Part shown: piece by piece, positions 29,576-37,615 of the stretch
How positions within the stretch are numbered: the first letter of the stretch is position 1
How the letters are laid out: the number at the start of each line of letters is the position of its first letter
Source of the DNA: Blautia sp.
Lineage (GTDB): Bacteria > Bacillota > Clostridia > Lachnospirales > Lachnospiraceae
DNA: 64,000 bases
NCBI GenBank assembly: GCA_022769545.1
Contig: JALEJS010000022.1
Location: 61,339 to 125,338 of the forward strand
Direction of reading: 5' to 3'
The notes under the pieces: generated by a model
The model's input: only the letters and a program-made list of their open reading frames with translations
The model's database searches: none
Told to the model about the DNA's origin: nothing
Position numbers and translations under genes: made by a program

Positions 29576-30757
29576 TTATTCTCTCACGCCAAGATAACGG
29601 TAGGTTTCCCCTGCATCGCCGCTTTCCAGGATCTGTTTCAGTGTCTCAAATACACCTTCCATATCTTCCACGCGCACGTCACGTCCGCCAAGTCCATAGA
29701 CATAGTTTACCGCATAGGCAGAGGATCTTGCACGGAACAGCGCTGCCATCACATCTGCTCCCAGAGGCCCTCCATGATTGGTGTATCCTTCTGCACGATC
29801 CATAATCGCAACTGCCTTCACATTCTTCAGAGCTTCGGCAATTGCCTCTGCCGGGAACGGACGGAACAGACGGATTTTCAGAAGTCCGACTTTTTCTCCC
29901 TTTTCGCGCAGTCTGTCAATGGCATCCTTCGTGGTTCCCGCTGCCGAGCCGATGATCACCACTGCCCGCTCTGCATCCTCCAGACGATATGCCTCAAAAA
30001 GTCCATAGGATCTTCCGGAGAGTGCCGCAAATTCCTTCGCCACATCCAGAACAACTTTTTCCACATGCTTCATGGCTTCTGCCTGATTACGCTTTGCTTC
30101 CATATAATAATCTGTGATGGAATAAGGTCCCACTGCCATGGGGCATTCCGGATTCAGAAGATAATTCTCCGGCTCATATTCACCCACAAAATTTTTCACA
30201 TCTGCATCTTCCAGAAGTTCTATATTTTCCACCGCATGACTGGTAATAAATCCGTCCTGGCAGATCATGATAGGCAGACGTACATCCCTGTGTTCCGAAA
30301 TACGAAATGCCTGCACCATATTGTCATATGCTTCCTGGTTGTTTTCTGCATAAATCTGGATCCATCCGGCATCTCTTGCACCCATACTGTCAGAATGGTC
30401 ACAGTTGATGTTGATCGGACCGGACAGGGCACGGTTTACCAGTGCCAGTGCCAGCGGCAGACGGTTAGACGCCGCAATATACAGTTCTTCCCACATATAC
30501 GCCATACCGCAGGAGGAAGTTGCCGTCAGAGCTCTCGCCCCCGCTGCCGAAGCACCGATTGCCGCACTCATGGAGCTGTGCTCACTCTCCACCGTGATAA
30601 ATTCCGTATCCACCTGTCCATTTGCCACAAAGGAGGCAAAATACTGAGGAATCTCTGTGGACGGAGTAATGGGGAATGCCGGAAATACATCCGGATTAAT
30701 CTGACGCAGTGCGATCGCGACTGCCTCATTTCCTGATAAACGTTCTCTCTTTCCCAT
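29576..30757 (-). CDS. porA: 2-oxoacid:ferredoxin oxidoreductase alpha subunit
   Basis: A 393-residue alpha subunit. The N-terminal pyrimidine-binding domain reads LSGNEAVAIALRQINPDVFPAFPITPSTEIPQYFA, with EHSSMSAAIGASAAGARALTATSSCG. The C-terminal domain II includes VGLLKIRLFRPFPAEAIAEAL. It starts 1 nt after porD and is followed by porB after 15 nt, so translation is tightly linked. It acts in the cytosol in fermentation. Confidence 0.94.
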   Translation of the reverse strand: MGKRERLSGNEAVAIALRQINPDVFPAFPITPSTEIPQYFASFVANGQVDTEFITVESEHSSMSAAIGASAAGARALTATSSCGMAYMWEELYIAASNRLPLALALVNRALSGPININCDHSDSMGARDAGWIQIYAENNQEAYDNMVQAFRISEHRDVRLPIMICQDGFITSHAVENIELLEDADVKNFVGEYEPENYLLNPECPMAVGPYSITDYYMEAKRNQAEAMKHVEKVVLDVAKEFAALSGRSYGLFEAYRLEDAERAVVIIGSAAGTTKDAIDRLREKGEKVGLLKIRLFRPFPAEAIAEALKNVKAVAIMDRAEGYTNHGGPLGADVMAALFRARSSAYAVNYVYGLGGRDVRVEDMEGVFETLKQILESGDAGETYRYLGVRE

Positions 30758-30758
30758 C

Positions 30759-31064
30759 TTATTTCACTCCTTCCATGGTAATTGCACCGAAGGGACATGC
30801 TTTCACACAGATACCGCAGCCTTTGCAGTGTTCATAGTCAAATGCTCCCCTTTTTCCGTCTGTGACCGGGATACAGCTGTCCGGGCACACCGGTGTGCAC
30901 AAAAGGCACTGTTTACATTTTTCTTCCACAAATTCCGGCTTCACAGAAGACCATTCCCCGGTTTTAAATCCTTTGGATGTGCCTGCACCTGCAATTGTCA
31001 TACCTTCTGTCAGATCCTGCCATGGCGCCTTCACGCCCAGTTTTCTCAAATCTGATACTGCCAT
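30759..31064 (-). CDS. porD: 2-oxoacid:ferredoxin oxidoreductase delta subunit (2x[4Fe-4S])
   Basis: A 101-residue ferredoxin-like subunit with two complete cluster-binding motifs, CKQCLLCTPVCPDSC and CKGCGICVKACP. It carries electrons from the TPP site to external ferredoxin. A segment of about 50 residues (WQDLTEGMTIAGAGTSKGFKTGEW) precedes the clusters, as in other delta subunits. The start overlaps the porC stop (TAATG). Confidence 0.94.
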   Translation of the reverse strand: MAVSDLRKLGVKAPWQDLTEGMTIAGAGTSKGFKTGEWSSVKPEFVEEKCKQCLLCTPVCPDSCIPVTDGKRGAFDYEHCKGCGICVKACPFGAITMEGVK

Positions 31065-31636
31065 TACCGTACCTCCTTCAATGCCATTTCCAGAGCCTTC
31101 ATGTTTCCGTCAATTACCTCCGGCTTGCTTGCAAATTTATGCTGGAAGGAAGATCGCATTTCTTTCAGAAAAACTTCCTCATCCATGATTTTTGCCACCT
31201 TTACGATAGCGGCCAGAAGCGGCGTATTCGGGAAATATTTTCCCAGCGCCTCCATCGATACCTTTTTTGCATCAATGGTATACACATTTCCCTGATAGCC
31301 TTTCAGCTGGGGGATAATTTCCTCTTTCGGCTTCTGCGTATTGACAAGAATCGCTCCGTCTTCTTTCAGTCCGGCAGTTACATCCACCGTCTCCAGGAGA
31401 GATTCATCTACTACAACCACATATTCCGGGTCATAAATGTTTGAATGGACACGAATCTGTGTATCACTGATACGGTTATAAGCGGTGATGGGAGCTCCCA
31501 TACGCTCCGGACCGTACTCCGGAAAACCCTGCACATATTTTCCCGTGGCAAACGCCACATCCGCAAGGAGCAATGCAGCTGTCTTCGCGCCCTGGCCGCC
31601 GCGACCATGCCATCTGATTTCTGTAACGTTGCTCAT
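31064..31636 (-). CDS. porC: 2-oxoacid:ferredoxin oxidoreductase gamma subunit
   Basis: A 190-residue gamma subunit, first gene of the operon. The family signature IRWHGRGGQGAKTAALLLADVAFATGKYVQGFPEYGPERMGAP is clear, as is FPNTPLLAAIVK in the second half. The start MSNVTEI is preceded by AAGGAAAATGA; the longer in-frame ATG is poorly supported. No convincing promoter was found in the 260 nt upstream on the minus strand. Confidence 0.94.
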   Translation of the reverse strand: MSNVTEIRWHGRGGQGAKTAALLLADVAFATGKYVQGFPEYGPERMGAPITAYNRISDTQIRVHSNIYDPEYVVVVDESLLETVDVTAGLKEDGAILVNTQKPKEEIIPQLKGYQGNVYTIDAKKVSMEALGKYFPNTPLLAAIVKVAKIMDEEVFLKEMRSSFQHKFASKPEVIDGNMKALEMALKEVR

Positions 31637-31792
31637 TTCATTTTCCTTCTTTCTATCCAAAATACCCGGACGCCTCATCCTTTCGTCTTTCCTGGCGCCG
31701 ACGTCCGCTTACACGCTTTACCATTTTACTTTGCTAAACCGTTCTTGTCCAGTCCTTTTTGTGTTTTGTATCCCAAAAAATTCATTTTTTTC

Positions 31793-31821
31793 TTGAGAGA
31801 AGACCGTTTCTGCGATAAAGT
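31793..31821 (+). promoter_or_regulatory. Promoter of the RluA-type gene
   Basis: TTGAGA (31793-31798), 17 nt, TAAAGT (31816-31821). The predicted start (about 31828) falls at the first bases of the 34 nt repeat element, so the repeat would form the 5' end of the mRNA. Confidence 0.65.
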
Positions 31822-31824
31822 AAT

Positions 31825-31858
31825 TTCAAGTCGAACGCACGTGAGATTTAGCGCGCGA
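31825..31858 (+). repeat. Short intergenic repeat, copy E4 (AGTCGA module)
   Basis: 34 nt matching 39831-39864 at 29 positions; both share TTCAAGTCGAACGCACG. The sequence can form a CAAGTC/GATTTA stem with a 12 nt loop. It sits between the promoter and the ribosome site of the pseudouridine synthase gene. See findings for the family. Confidence 0.8.
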
Positions 31859-31898
31859 TTCCGGTCAGACCATTTTCACCGGATACAGGGAGGTCTTT

Positions 31899-32846
31899 AT
31901 GGAAAAAAGTATAACGATTACCATGACTGCTGCAGATGACGGAACATCCGTAGAGCAGTACCTGAGAAAAGAGCTGCAGCTGACAAAGGCTCAGATCCGC
32001 AGTCTGAAATTCCGCCGTCCCGGGATTCAGATAAACGGACTGCCTGCACGTACAAGCCAGGTTCTTCATTCCGAAGATCGGCTGGAGCTGTTTCTGGAAA
32101 ATCCTGACGATACCTCTGTCCGGATCACTCCCACGCCCCATCCGGTGGAAATTCTTTATGAGGATGAAGATGTGATCTGTGTGTGGAAGCCCTGCGGAAC
32201 AGCAACACATCCGGCCGGCGCGCACCAGAATGACACCCTGTCCAATTATGTTCTGGGATATCTCATGCAGAAAAATGAAAACGTCCGGATCCGAAGCATT
32301 GGACGCCTGGACTTGGACACCGAGGGAATTCTTGTTTTCGCCAAAAACAAAATCGCCGCTTCCCGTCTGTGGGAGCAGCGTCAAAACCATCTTTTTCAAA
32401 AGGAATACCTGGCACTATGCCAGGGAAGCTTTCCCCCTGACGCCTATGCGCAGGAGCAGATTCTTTCCCTGCCGGTGATTCCGGCAGGAGACGGCACAAA
32501 ACGTATGAAAACATCCACGGACGGACCGGAAGCCGTCACCTGTTATCAGGCTCTTTTTTCCGTTTCCGGTCAGACCGAAACCGCTCAGCCACAGACGATC
32601 GTACGACTGCGGCTGAAAACCGGACGGACCCACCAGATTCGTGTGCACATGGCAGCACTCGGGCATCCGCTTTTCGGGGATCCGCTTTACGGAAACGGTG
32701 TTTTCGGTCTGACTCACGCACATCTGAGCGCATGGAAGATCCGCTTTTGGCAGCCCTTTACCCGGGAACCGGTCTGTCTTACACGCAGGCCGGACCGGAT
32801 TCCCCTGCCGGATCCCGCCGAGCCGGTGCTTCAGCGATATTCATGA
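31899..32846 (+). CDS. RluA-family RNA pseudouridine synthase
   Basis: A 315-residue pseudouridine synthase. An N-terminal S4 RNA-binding domain (about 10-75) is followed by the catalytic domain with Asp in GRLDLDTEGILVF, then LKTGRTHQIRVHMAALGHPLFGDPLYG, the classic RluA/RluD C-terminal motif. The catalytic motif begins G-R-L-D rather than the H-R-L-D usual in this family. The target uridines (rRNA or tRNA) are unknown. It has GGGAGG before ATG 31899. It is convergent with, and overlaps by 16 bp, the membrane protein gene downstream. Confidence 0.92.
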   Translation: MEKSITITMTAADDGTSVEQYLRKELQLTKAQIRSLKFRRPGIQINGLPARTSQVLHSEDRLELFLENPDDTSVRITPTPHPVEILYEDEDVICVWKPCGTATHPAGAHQNDTLSNYVLGYLMQKNENVRIRSIGRLDLDTEGILVFAKNKIAASRLWEQRQNHLFQKEYLALCQGSFPPDAYAQEQILSLPVIPAGDGTKRMKTSTDGPEAVTCYQALFSVSGQTETAQPQTIVRLRLKTGRTHQIRVHMAALGHPLFGDPLYGNGVFGLTHAHLSAWKIRFWQPFTREPVCLTRRPDRIPLPDPAEPVLQRYS

Positions 32847-34873
32847 TAAAAACAGGTTCCCGTTCCTTCATAATATACACTCATCAGAAGATCCCCTCCG
32901 GTCTCTTCCCCGTTTCGGCTTACCGAGCCCTGCGGATACAGATCCATGGTCATCCGGAATACCGGAAACCGGAGCGAATTGTTCGAAGAAATGCCCTCCG
33001 GAACGATCCGTACCGTAAAGCATTCCGTTCCTTCCGGAAACACCGTTTCAAAGCAAAGTGCGATCCCGTCTTCTTTGATTGCAGATGCCGGAACGTTTTC
33101 CTTCACCACTGTCTCGCCGGCCTGATTTCTCACCTCCACCAGGCAGCTGCCCTGCTCCGCTCCTTTTTCCGAATATTTCACAGGCAGATACAGATGATTA
33201 AACGGCCTGTCCGCCTGAAAGGTCTGTTCGATTTCCTCCCGGGATCCCACATTCTCCAGCGCCTGTCCCACATCGTACCCGTTCCGGTAGGTAAATTCCC
33301 GAAAGGTAATTTCTGTCCGGAACAGCGGCGGATACAGCATCACGTACAGATACACTGCCAGTACCGCAGCAGGGAAAACCGCTTTTTTCCCGCACTGCAC
33401 AGAGGTAAGCTCTTCCAGCCCCGACATGGCAAGAAGTGCCTGAATTGCCACAAGACCGATGCTGTACTTGTTTTGTGCCTCCCAGATGGTATAAAAGATC
33501 ATATGACCTGCCAGAATCATTCCGGCAGCAAGAAACAGATCAAACTGTGCTCTTCTCATCCGGCAAACCACGCCGACCAGCACCAGCAAAAGCAGCATCA
33601 CATGATACATCTGTGCGTACAGACGCAGCACATCATTTTTCTCCCCGCACAAATATAAAAAGGCATCCGAATTTTCCGTCTCAAACATCCACTGTGCCTG
33701 CAGACCGCCGGTTCCGTCTCCCCAGGTAATGTGAATTTTATCTCCCCACAGCTGAAGCAGCCCGGAAAGCCCCAGACGCTCCACACGGTTTTTTATCTCC
33801 TGAAGATTTGCCTGAATTTTCTGTTTTTTTCCCGGAAAGCTCATGGTATATGCCACATCCTCGTAGCTGTAGGTACCGTTTCTCGCGGTGCCCATCATGA
33901 TGTAGTGGGTAACCGGAAAGGCATTTTGGGAATTGTCAAACGTTACGTAATGCTTTTCCAGCACTCTGTACCCGCCAGACACCACCAGCAGTGCCAGAAG
34001 CACAGGCAGCCCCATCTGGAGTAATTCTTTCTTTTTCCGTTCCCATATCTTCCACAAAAAACCACAGATCAATAAGGCCATAAGCCCGATCAGTATCGTC
34101 ACACGGATACGGATTCCAACCGCCAGAAGGACTCCAAGCAGTGTCCCGTAAATCACCCTTTGAATCCGGCTTCTGCTTCTTTTCATCATCAGTGCCAGAT
34201 ATAATGTTCCCGTAAGAAACGGTAGGGAACATACGGTCGTATAATGCCAGGGCAGCCACAGATAGACAATCGGATTACACAGGCAAAGGAGTGCCAGCAG
34301 AAACGCTCCATACCAGCCCTTCAGCTGCTTTGCAGTAAGCAGTGCAAACAGCAGACCTGCATCCAAACAGGCCATCGCCACCAGACAGGGCACCCAGTGC
34401 AGACTGTGAATTCCCAGCTTTCCCGCTGCGCGCAGCGCCAGATATAACAGGATGGTAATCGGATAATTCTGAGGACATCTCTGAAAGTACGCATTGTAAA
34501 AATCCGGGTCAAAGCTTCCGGAGGACTGCATGTAAAGTGCCTGGTTCAGAATCAGAAGGTTATCGTAATTCACATAAACGCGAATCACATACAGATACAG
34601 AAGCTGCAGCACTGCAGTCAATACCAGAATAACCACAACAAGCCGGCGCAGCACAGCGGTTTTCCATCGTTTCGCCGCCTGTGCCGCTGCCAGAAAAAGG
34701 CAAAGGAGCAGCAGGCTCCCCGGTATGATCAGCTCATAAACCTGTCCCTGAAACAGTTCATTTCCCAGAGGAATATGTCCGGACGCATATTTCAGAATCC
34801 ATAATAAATAAAAAATCAGAACCGCCGATACCACGTATAATACCGTTTTTGACAGTTTTCCAAAACCTCTCAT
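32831..34873 (-). CDS. Large polytopic membrane protein, GT-C glycosyltransferase-like
   Basis: About 680 residues with roughly a dozen hydrophobic segments in the first 500, then an extracytoplasmic C-terminal domain of about 180 residues. The first external loop contains YVNYDNLLILNQALYMQSSG, an acidic loop placed as in GT-C (PMT/ArnT-like) transferases that use polyprenyl-phosphate sugars. The overall arrangement resembles uncharacterised Clostridia envelope proteins. Function is an inference from topology; no exact family was recognised. The start MRGFGKLSK overlaps the upstream GNAT stop (ATGA). Confidence 0.75.
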   Translation of the reverse strand: MRGFGKLSKTVLYVVSAVLIFYLLWILKYASGHIPLGNELFQGQVYELIIPGSLLLLCLFLAAAQAAKRWKTAVLRRLVVVILVLTAVLQLLYLYVIRVYVNYDNLLILNQALYMQSSGSFDPDFYNAYFQRCPQNYPITILLYLALRAAGKLGIHSLHWVPCLVAMACLDAGLLFALLTAKQLKGWYGAFLLALLCLCNPIVYLWLPWHYTTVCSLPFLTGTLYLALMMKRSRSRIQRVIYGTLLGVLLAVGIRIRVTILIGLMALLICGFLWKIWERKKKELLQMGLPVLLALLVVSGGYRVLEKHYVTFDNSQNAFPVTHYIMMGTARNGTYSYEDVAYTMSFPGKKQKIQANLQEIKNRVERLGLSGLLQLWGDKIHITWGDGTGGLQAQWMFETENSDAFLYLCGEKNDVLRLYAQMYHVMLLLLVLVGVVCRMRRAQFDLFLAAGMILAGHMIFYTIWEAQNKYSIGLVAIQALLAMSGLEELTSVQCGKKAVFPAAVLAVYLYVMLYPPLFRTEITFREFTYRNGYDVGQALENVGSREEIEQTFQADRPFNHLYLPVKYSEKGAEQGSCLVEVRNQAGETVVKENVPASAIKEDGIALCFETVFPEGTECFTVRIVPEGISSNNSLRFPVFRMTMDLYPQGSVSRNGEETGGDLLMSVYYEGTGTCFYHEYR

Positions 34874-35433
34874 ATCGTCAACGTCCATTCTCCATATCTT
34901 ACATTTTCCTGATATTCCTGGTGTTTTCCGATGATTTTTTCCATCCAGATCATATCATACCATGTGTGAAATTTGTATCCGCTGTCATGGAATGTTCCGA
35001 CAAGACGGTACCCCATCTTTTCATGGAAACAGCAGCTGTCACGATTTAAGTGTTCATCCTTTTCTTTCGGAACCGCAATACACGCATTCAGATTCAAAAC
35101 GCCGATTCCTTTCAGAGCATGTTCCAGAGCATGATAGAGCATTTTCCCGACGCCCGATCTTCTTGCATCTTTTCTGACATAAACCGTCACTTCCACGGAC
35201 CAGTCATATGCTCTTCTGTTCTTAAATTTATCCGCATATGCATAGCCAAGAATTTCACCGTTCTCCACACACTTTATATATGGCAAAATTGCTGATATCC
35301 TGCGTATTCTGTCCTGGAATTCCGCAGGAGAAGGCACTTCATATTCAAATGAAACTGCCGTTTCCCGAACATACGGTGCATAGATGGAAAGGAGTTCTTC
35401 TGCATCCTCCACCGTCACACGTTCAATTTTCAT
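34870..35433 (-). CDS. GNAT N-acetyltransferase (phosphinothricin acetyltransferase-like)
   Basis: A 187-residue GNAT protein. It has the Pat/MddA-type N-terminus (ASIYAPYVRETAVSFEYEVPS-like) and a central VEVTVYVRKDARRSGVGKMLYHALEHAL segment holding the acetyl-CoA pyrophosphate loop R-x-x-G-x-G. The C-terminus reads MGYRLVGTFHDSGYKFHTWYDMIWME. Relatives acetylate methionine sulfoximine/sulfone or related amino acids; substrate here is unproven. It is coupled by ATGA overlap to the membrane protein gene downstream. Confidence 0.88.
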   Translation of the reverse strand: MKIERVTVEDAEELLSIYAPYVRETAVSFEYEVPSPAEFQDRIRRISAILPYIKCVENGEILGYAYADKFKNRRAYDWSVEVTVYVRKDARRSGVGKMLYHALEHALKGIGVLNLNACIAVPKEKDEHLNRDSCCFHEKMGYRLVGTFHDSGYKFHTWYDMIWMEKIIGKHQEYQENVRYGEWTLTI

Positions 35434-35493
35434 ATCTCTTTTCCCCGTTCTGTCGTACTTATCCCTCTCAATGCTTTTCCGATCTGCAGATTC

Positions 35494-36156
35494 TCAACCG
35501 TTTTCCAGCGTTGACAGCGGAACAAAAGGTATTTCTATGCGCTCATAACTATTTTGAATCGTATTTGCAGTATCTTCAGATATTGGCTCGGAATACTCAT
35601 CCTCCATATCTTTCGTTATGTAAAACCAGGGATTTGTCTCATCATACTCACCATCATACAGGACGCCTTCCTTCAAGTCCAGCATTTCACCATTCAATGT
35701 ATAAAAATAACAGGCAAATGACATGGGGCCTCCAAACGAATCATACGAAATGATATGATCACTGCACAGTGAATACATACTGTGTTCCCCACTTCTGGCA
35801 ACAAGAATTCCGGAATCCTCTTTCATGGCATATATGTCATAAATGACCCCTGGTGTTCCATCCTCATAAACAGATCCCATAATCAGTTCATCTGTCCCAT
35901 TATCGTCAATATCCATAAGACAATAACCGACTCTGTTCACATCGCTGCCATACCCCGGAAGCATACAAAGATCATTTTCAATAAACTCATTTACACTCCA
36001 CTGTTCTGATACACCCTTACGGTATTTTTCAATCATTTTATCGTATTCCGTATTTCCGGTAATGGAAGCAATGCTGTCAGCCATCACTGGTCCCGGATTC
36101 GCCATAATAACAAGTATTGTCCCCAATCCCAGCATTTTTTTTAATTTCTTCTTCAT
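35494..36156 (-). CDS. Secreted hypothetical protein with DxDxDG-like motif
   Basis: A 220-residue protein with a clear signal peptide (KKKLKK, hydrophobic stretch, GPVMA) and no lipobox. The segment YCLMDIDDNGTDELIMGSVYEDG is the acidic loop often seen in FG-GAP or EF-hand-like calcium-binding repeats of Clostridia secreted proteins. The rest has no recognised fold. AAAAGGAG precedes the ATG at 36156; the longer in-frame ORF would run through the E1 repeat element and is rejected. Function unknown. Confidence 0.8.
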   Translation of the reverse strand: MKKKLKKMLGLGTILVIMANPGPVMADSIASITGNTEYDKMIEKYRKGVSEQWSVNEFIENDLCMLPGYGSDVNRVGYCLMDIDDNGTDELIMGSVYEDGTPGVIYDIYAMKEDSGILVARSGEHSMYSLCSDHIISYDSFGGPMSFACYFYTLNGEMLDLKEGVLYDGEYDETNPWFYITKDMEDEYSEPISEDTANTIQNSYERIEIPFVPLSTLENG

Positions 36157-36180
36157 ACTATCTGCTCCTTTTCTCTTTGA

Positions 36181-36241
36181 TACCAGGGTTACCCGACAAA
36201 TGAGCCCGACGTCGATTTTGTCCATTTGTCCCTTGGCTCAT
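36181..36241 (-). repeat. Short intergenic repeat, copy E1
   Basis: On the minus strand it begins ATGAGCCAAGGGACAAATGG and ends with CGACGTCGGGCTCATTTGTC plus GGGTAACCCTGGTAT. The first 7 nt pair with GGCTCAT at 36200-36206. Both ends match the outer parts of E3 (61366-61558). It lies between the promoter and the ribosome site of the secreted-protein gene. Confidence 0.85.
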
Positions 36242-36270
36242 ATTATATCAGTCTCTATATTTTTTGGCAA
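36242..36270 (-). promoter_or_regulatory. Promoter of the secreted-protein gene
   Basis: TTGCCA (36265-36270), 17 nt, TATAAT (36242-36247), ending exactly at the first base of repeat E1. Confidence 0.75.
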
Positions 36271-36310
36271 TTTGGTTCATACTCTTTTTCTTCTGCAGGC
36301 AGAAAATGAA

Positions 36311-36340
36311 TTACACCATTTGAGGAATTCTCCATATAAT
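36311..36340 (+). promoter_or_regulatory. Promoter of the NMT1-like binding protein gene
   Basis: TTACAC (36311-36316), 18 nt, TATAAT (36335-36340), about 25 nt before the predicted ribosome site AAAAGGAGAG. Confidence 0.6.
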
Positions 36341-36369
36341 AAATGCAGTGATAAAAAAGGAGAGATCAT

Positions 36370-37365
36370 ATGAAGAGAAAATCCACTGCCCTGTTTCTGG
36401 GTCTACTAATGATGCTGTGCAGCATCCCGGTCTGTGCGAAAACGGAAGAGCCTGTCCAGGTTACCCTGAATGAGGTTGCCCATTCTATCTTTTATGCACC
36501 ACAATATGTCGCCATCGAAAACGGCTACTTTGCAGAGGAAGGAATCGACCTTACACTGGTCACCGGCTTTGGCGCAGATAAGGTAATGACTGCAGTTATT
36601 TCCGGCGAGGCCGACATCGGTTTTATGGGTGCGGAGGCTTCCATCTACGCATATCAGGAAGGTGCTAACAATCCCGTGATCAATTTCGCGCAGCTCACCC
36701 AGAGAGCAGGAAACTTTCTGGTCGCCCGGGAAGAAATGCCTGATTTTCAATGGGAAGATTTAAAGGGAGCGAAAGTACTTGGAGGCCGGAAAGGCGGCAT
36801 GCCGGAAATGGTATTTGAGTATATTCTGAAACAGCACGGAATCAATCCGGAAAAGGATCTGGGAATTGACCAGAGTATCGATTTCGGTTCCACCGCAGCC
36901 GCTTTTTCCGGCGGTCAGGGAGATTTCAGTGTAGAATTCGAGCCGGCTGCCACAGCACTGGAACAGGAAGGGGCAGGCTATGTCGTGGCTTCTCTGGGCG
37001 TGGAATCCGGCTATGTCCCATACACCTCCTACAGTGCAAAATCCAGCTATATCCGTGACAATCCGGAAATTCTGCAGAAATTTACAAACGCACTGCAAAA
37101 AGGCATGGATTTCGTACAGACGCATTCTCCCGAAGAAATTGCCGCTGTCATCGCACCGCAGTTTACCGAAACGGATGCCGAAACACTTACCGCCATCGTC
37201 ACACGGTACTATGAGCAGGATACCTGGAAAGAAAATCTGATCTTCCAGGAGGAAAGCTTTGAACTTCTGCAGGATATCCTGGAGGATGCAGGAGAACTGA
37301 AAGAGCGTACCGAATACGCGGCACTGGTGAATACCGGATTTGCAGAAAAAGCGGCCGAAAAATAA
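36370..37365 (+). CDS. ABC transporter substrate-binding protein, NMT1/SsuA-like, orphan
   Basis: A 331-residue periplasmic-binding-type protein. The signal peptide (about 1-23, ends SIPVCA) is type I; no lipobox is apparent. HSIFYAPQYVAIENGYFAEEGIDLTLVTGFGADKVMTAVISGEADIGFMG is the typical NMT1/THI5 fold, used for thiamine precursors, aliphatic sulfonates, nitrate/taurine and similar ligands. No permease or ATPase gene lies beside it, so its transporter must be elsewhere or it has another role. It is monocistronic: own promoter, and terminator 10 nt after the stop. Confidence 0.85.
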   Translation: MKRKSTALFLGLLMMLCSIPVCAKTEEPVQVTLNEVAHSIFYAPQYVAIENGYFAEEGIDLTLVTGFGADKVMTAVISGEADIGFMGAEASIYAYQEGANNPVINFAQLTQRAGNFLVAREEMPDFQWEDLKGAKVLGGRKGGMPEMVFEYILKQHGINPEKDLGIDQSIDFGSTAAAFSGGQGDFSVEFEPAATALEQEGAGYVVASLGVESGYVPYTSYSAKSSYIRDNPEILQKFTNALQKGMDFVQTHSPEEIAAVIAPQFTETDAETLTAIVTRYYEQDTWKENLIFQEESFELLQDILEDAGELKERTEYAALVNTGFAEKAAEK

Positions 37366-37375
37366 ATATATCTGT

Positions 37376-37411
37376 TCCGGGAGTCTGCCCTTCGGCAGTT
37401 CCCGGACTTTT
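37376..37411 (+). terminator. Terminator after the NMT1-like gene
   Basis: A TCCGGGA/TCCCGGA outer stem and CTGCC/GGCAG inner stem with CTTC loop, followed by CTTTT. Confidence 0.88.
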
Positions 37412-37469
37412 CACATGTTCGTAATGATTTTCGCAGATGTTTTTTCCTGTAGCTGCACTTCTTTTTGCT

Positions 37470-37498
37470 TGCACACTTTTCCATCCTGCTTTATAATC
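37470..37498 (+). promoter_or_regulatory. Promoter of the DUF89 gene
   Basis: TTGCAC (37470-37475), 17 nt, TATAAT (37493-37498). The leader is about 110 nt and contains a small TCCGGT/ACCGGA hairpin before the AAGGAGGA site; no known riboswitch was recognised. Confidence 0.7.
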
Positions 37499-37615
37499 AG
37501 ACCTGTCATAGCGATTATGCCTTCACAGCATTGTGCAGATGAAATCGCAATCCACTGTCAACAATACCTCCGGTCCTTTTGAACCGGAAGCAGTCCCCAA
37601 GGAGGAACACATAAG

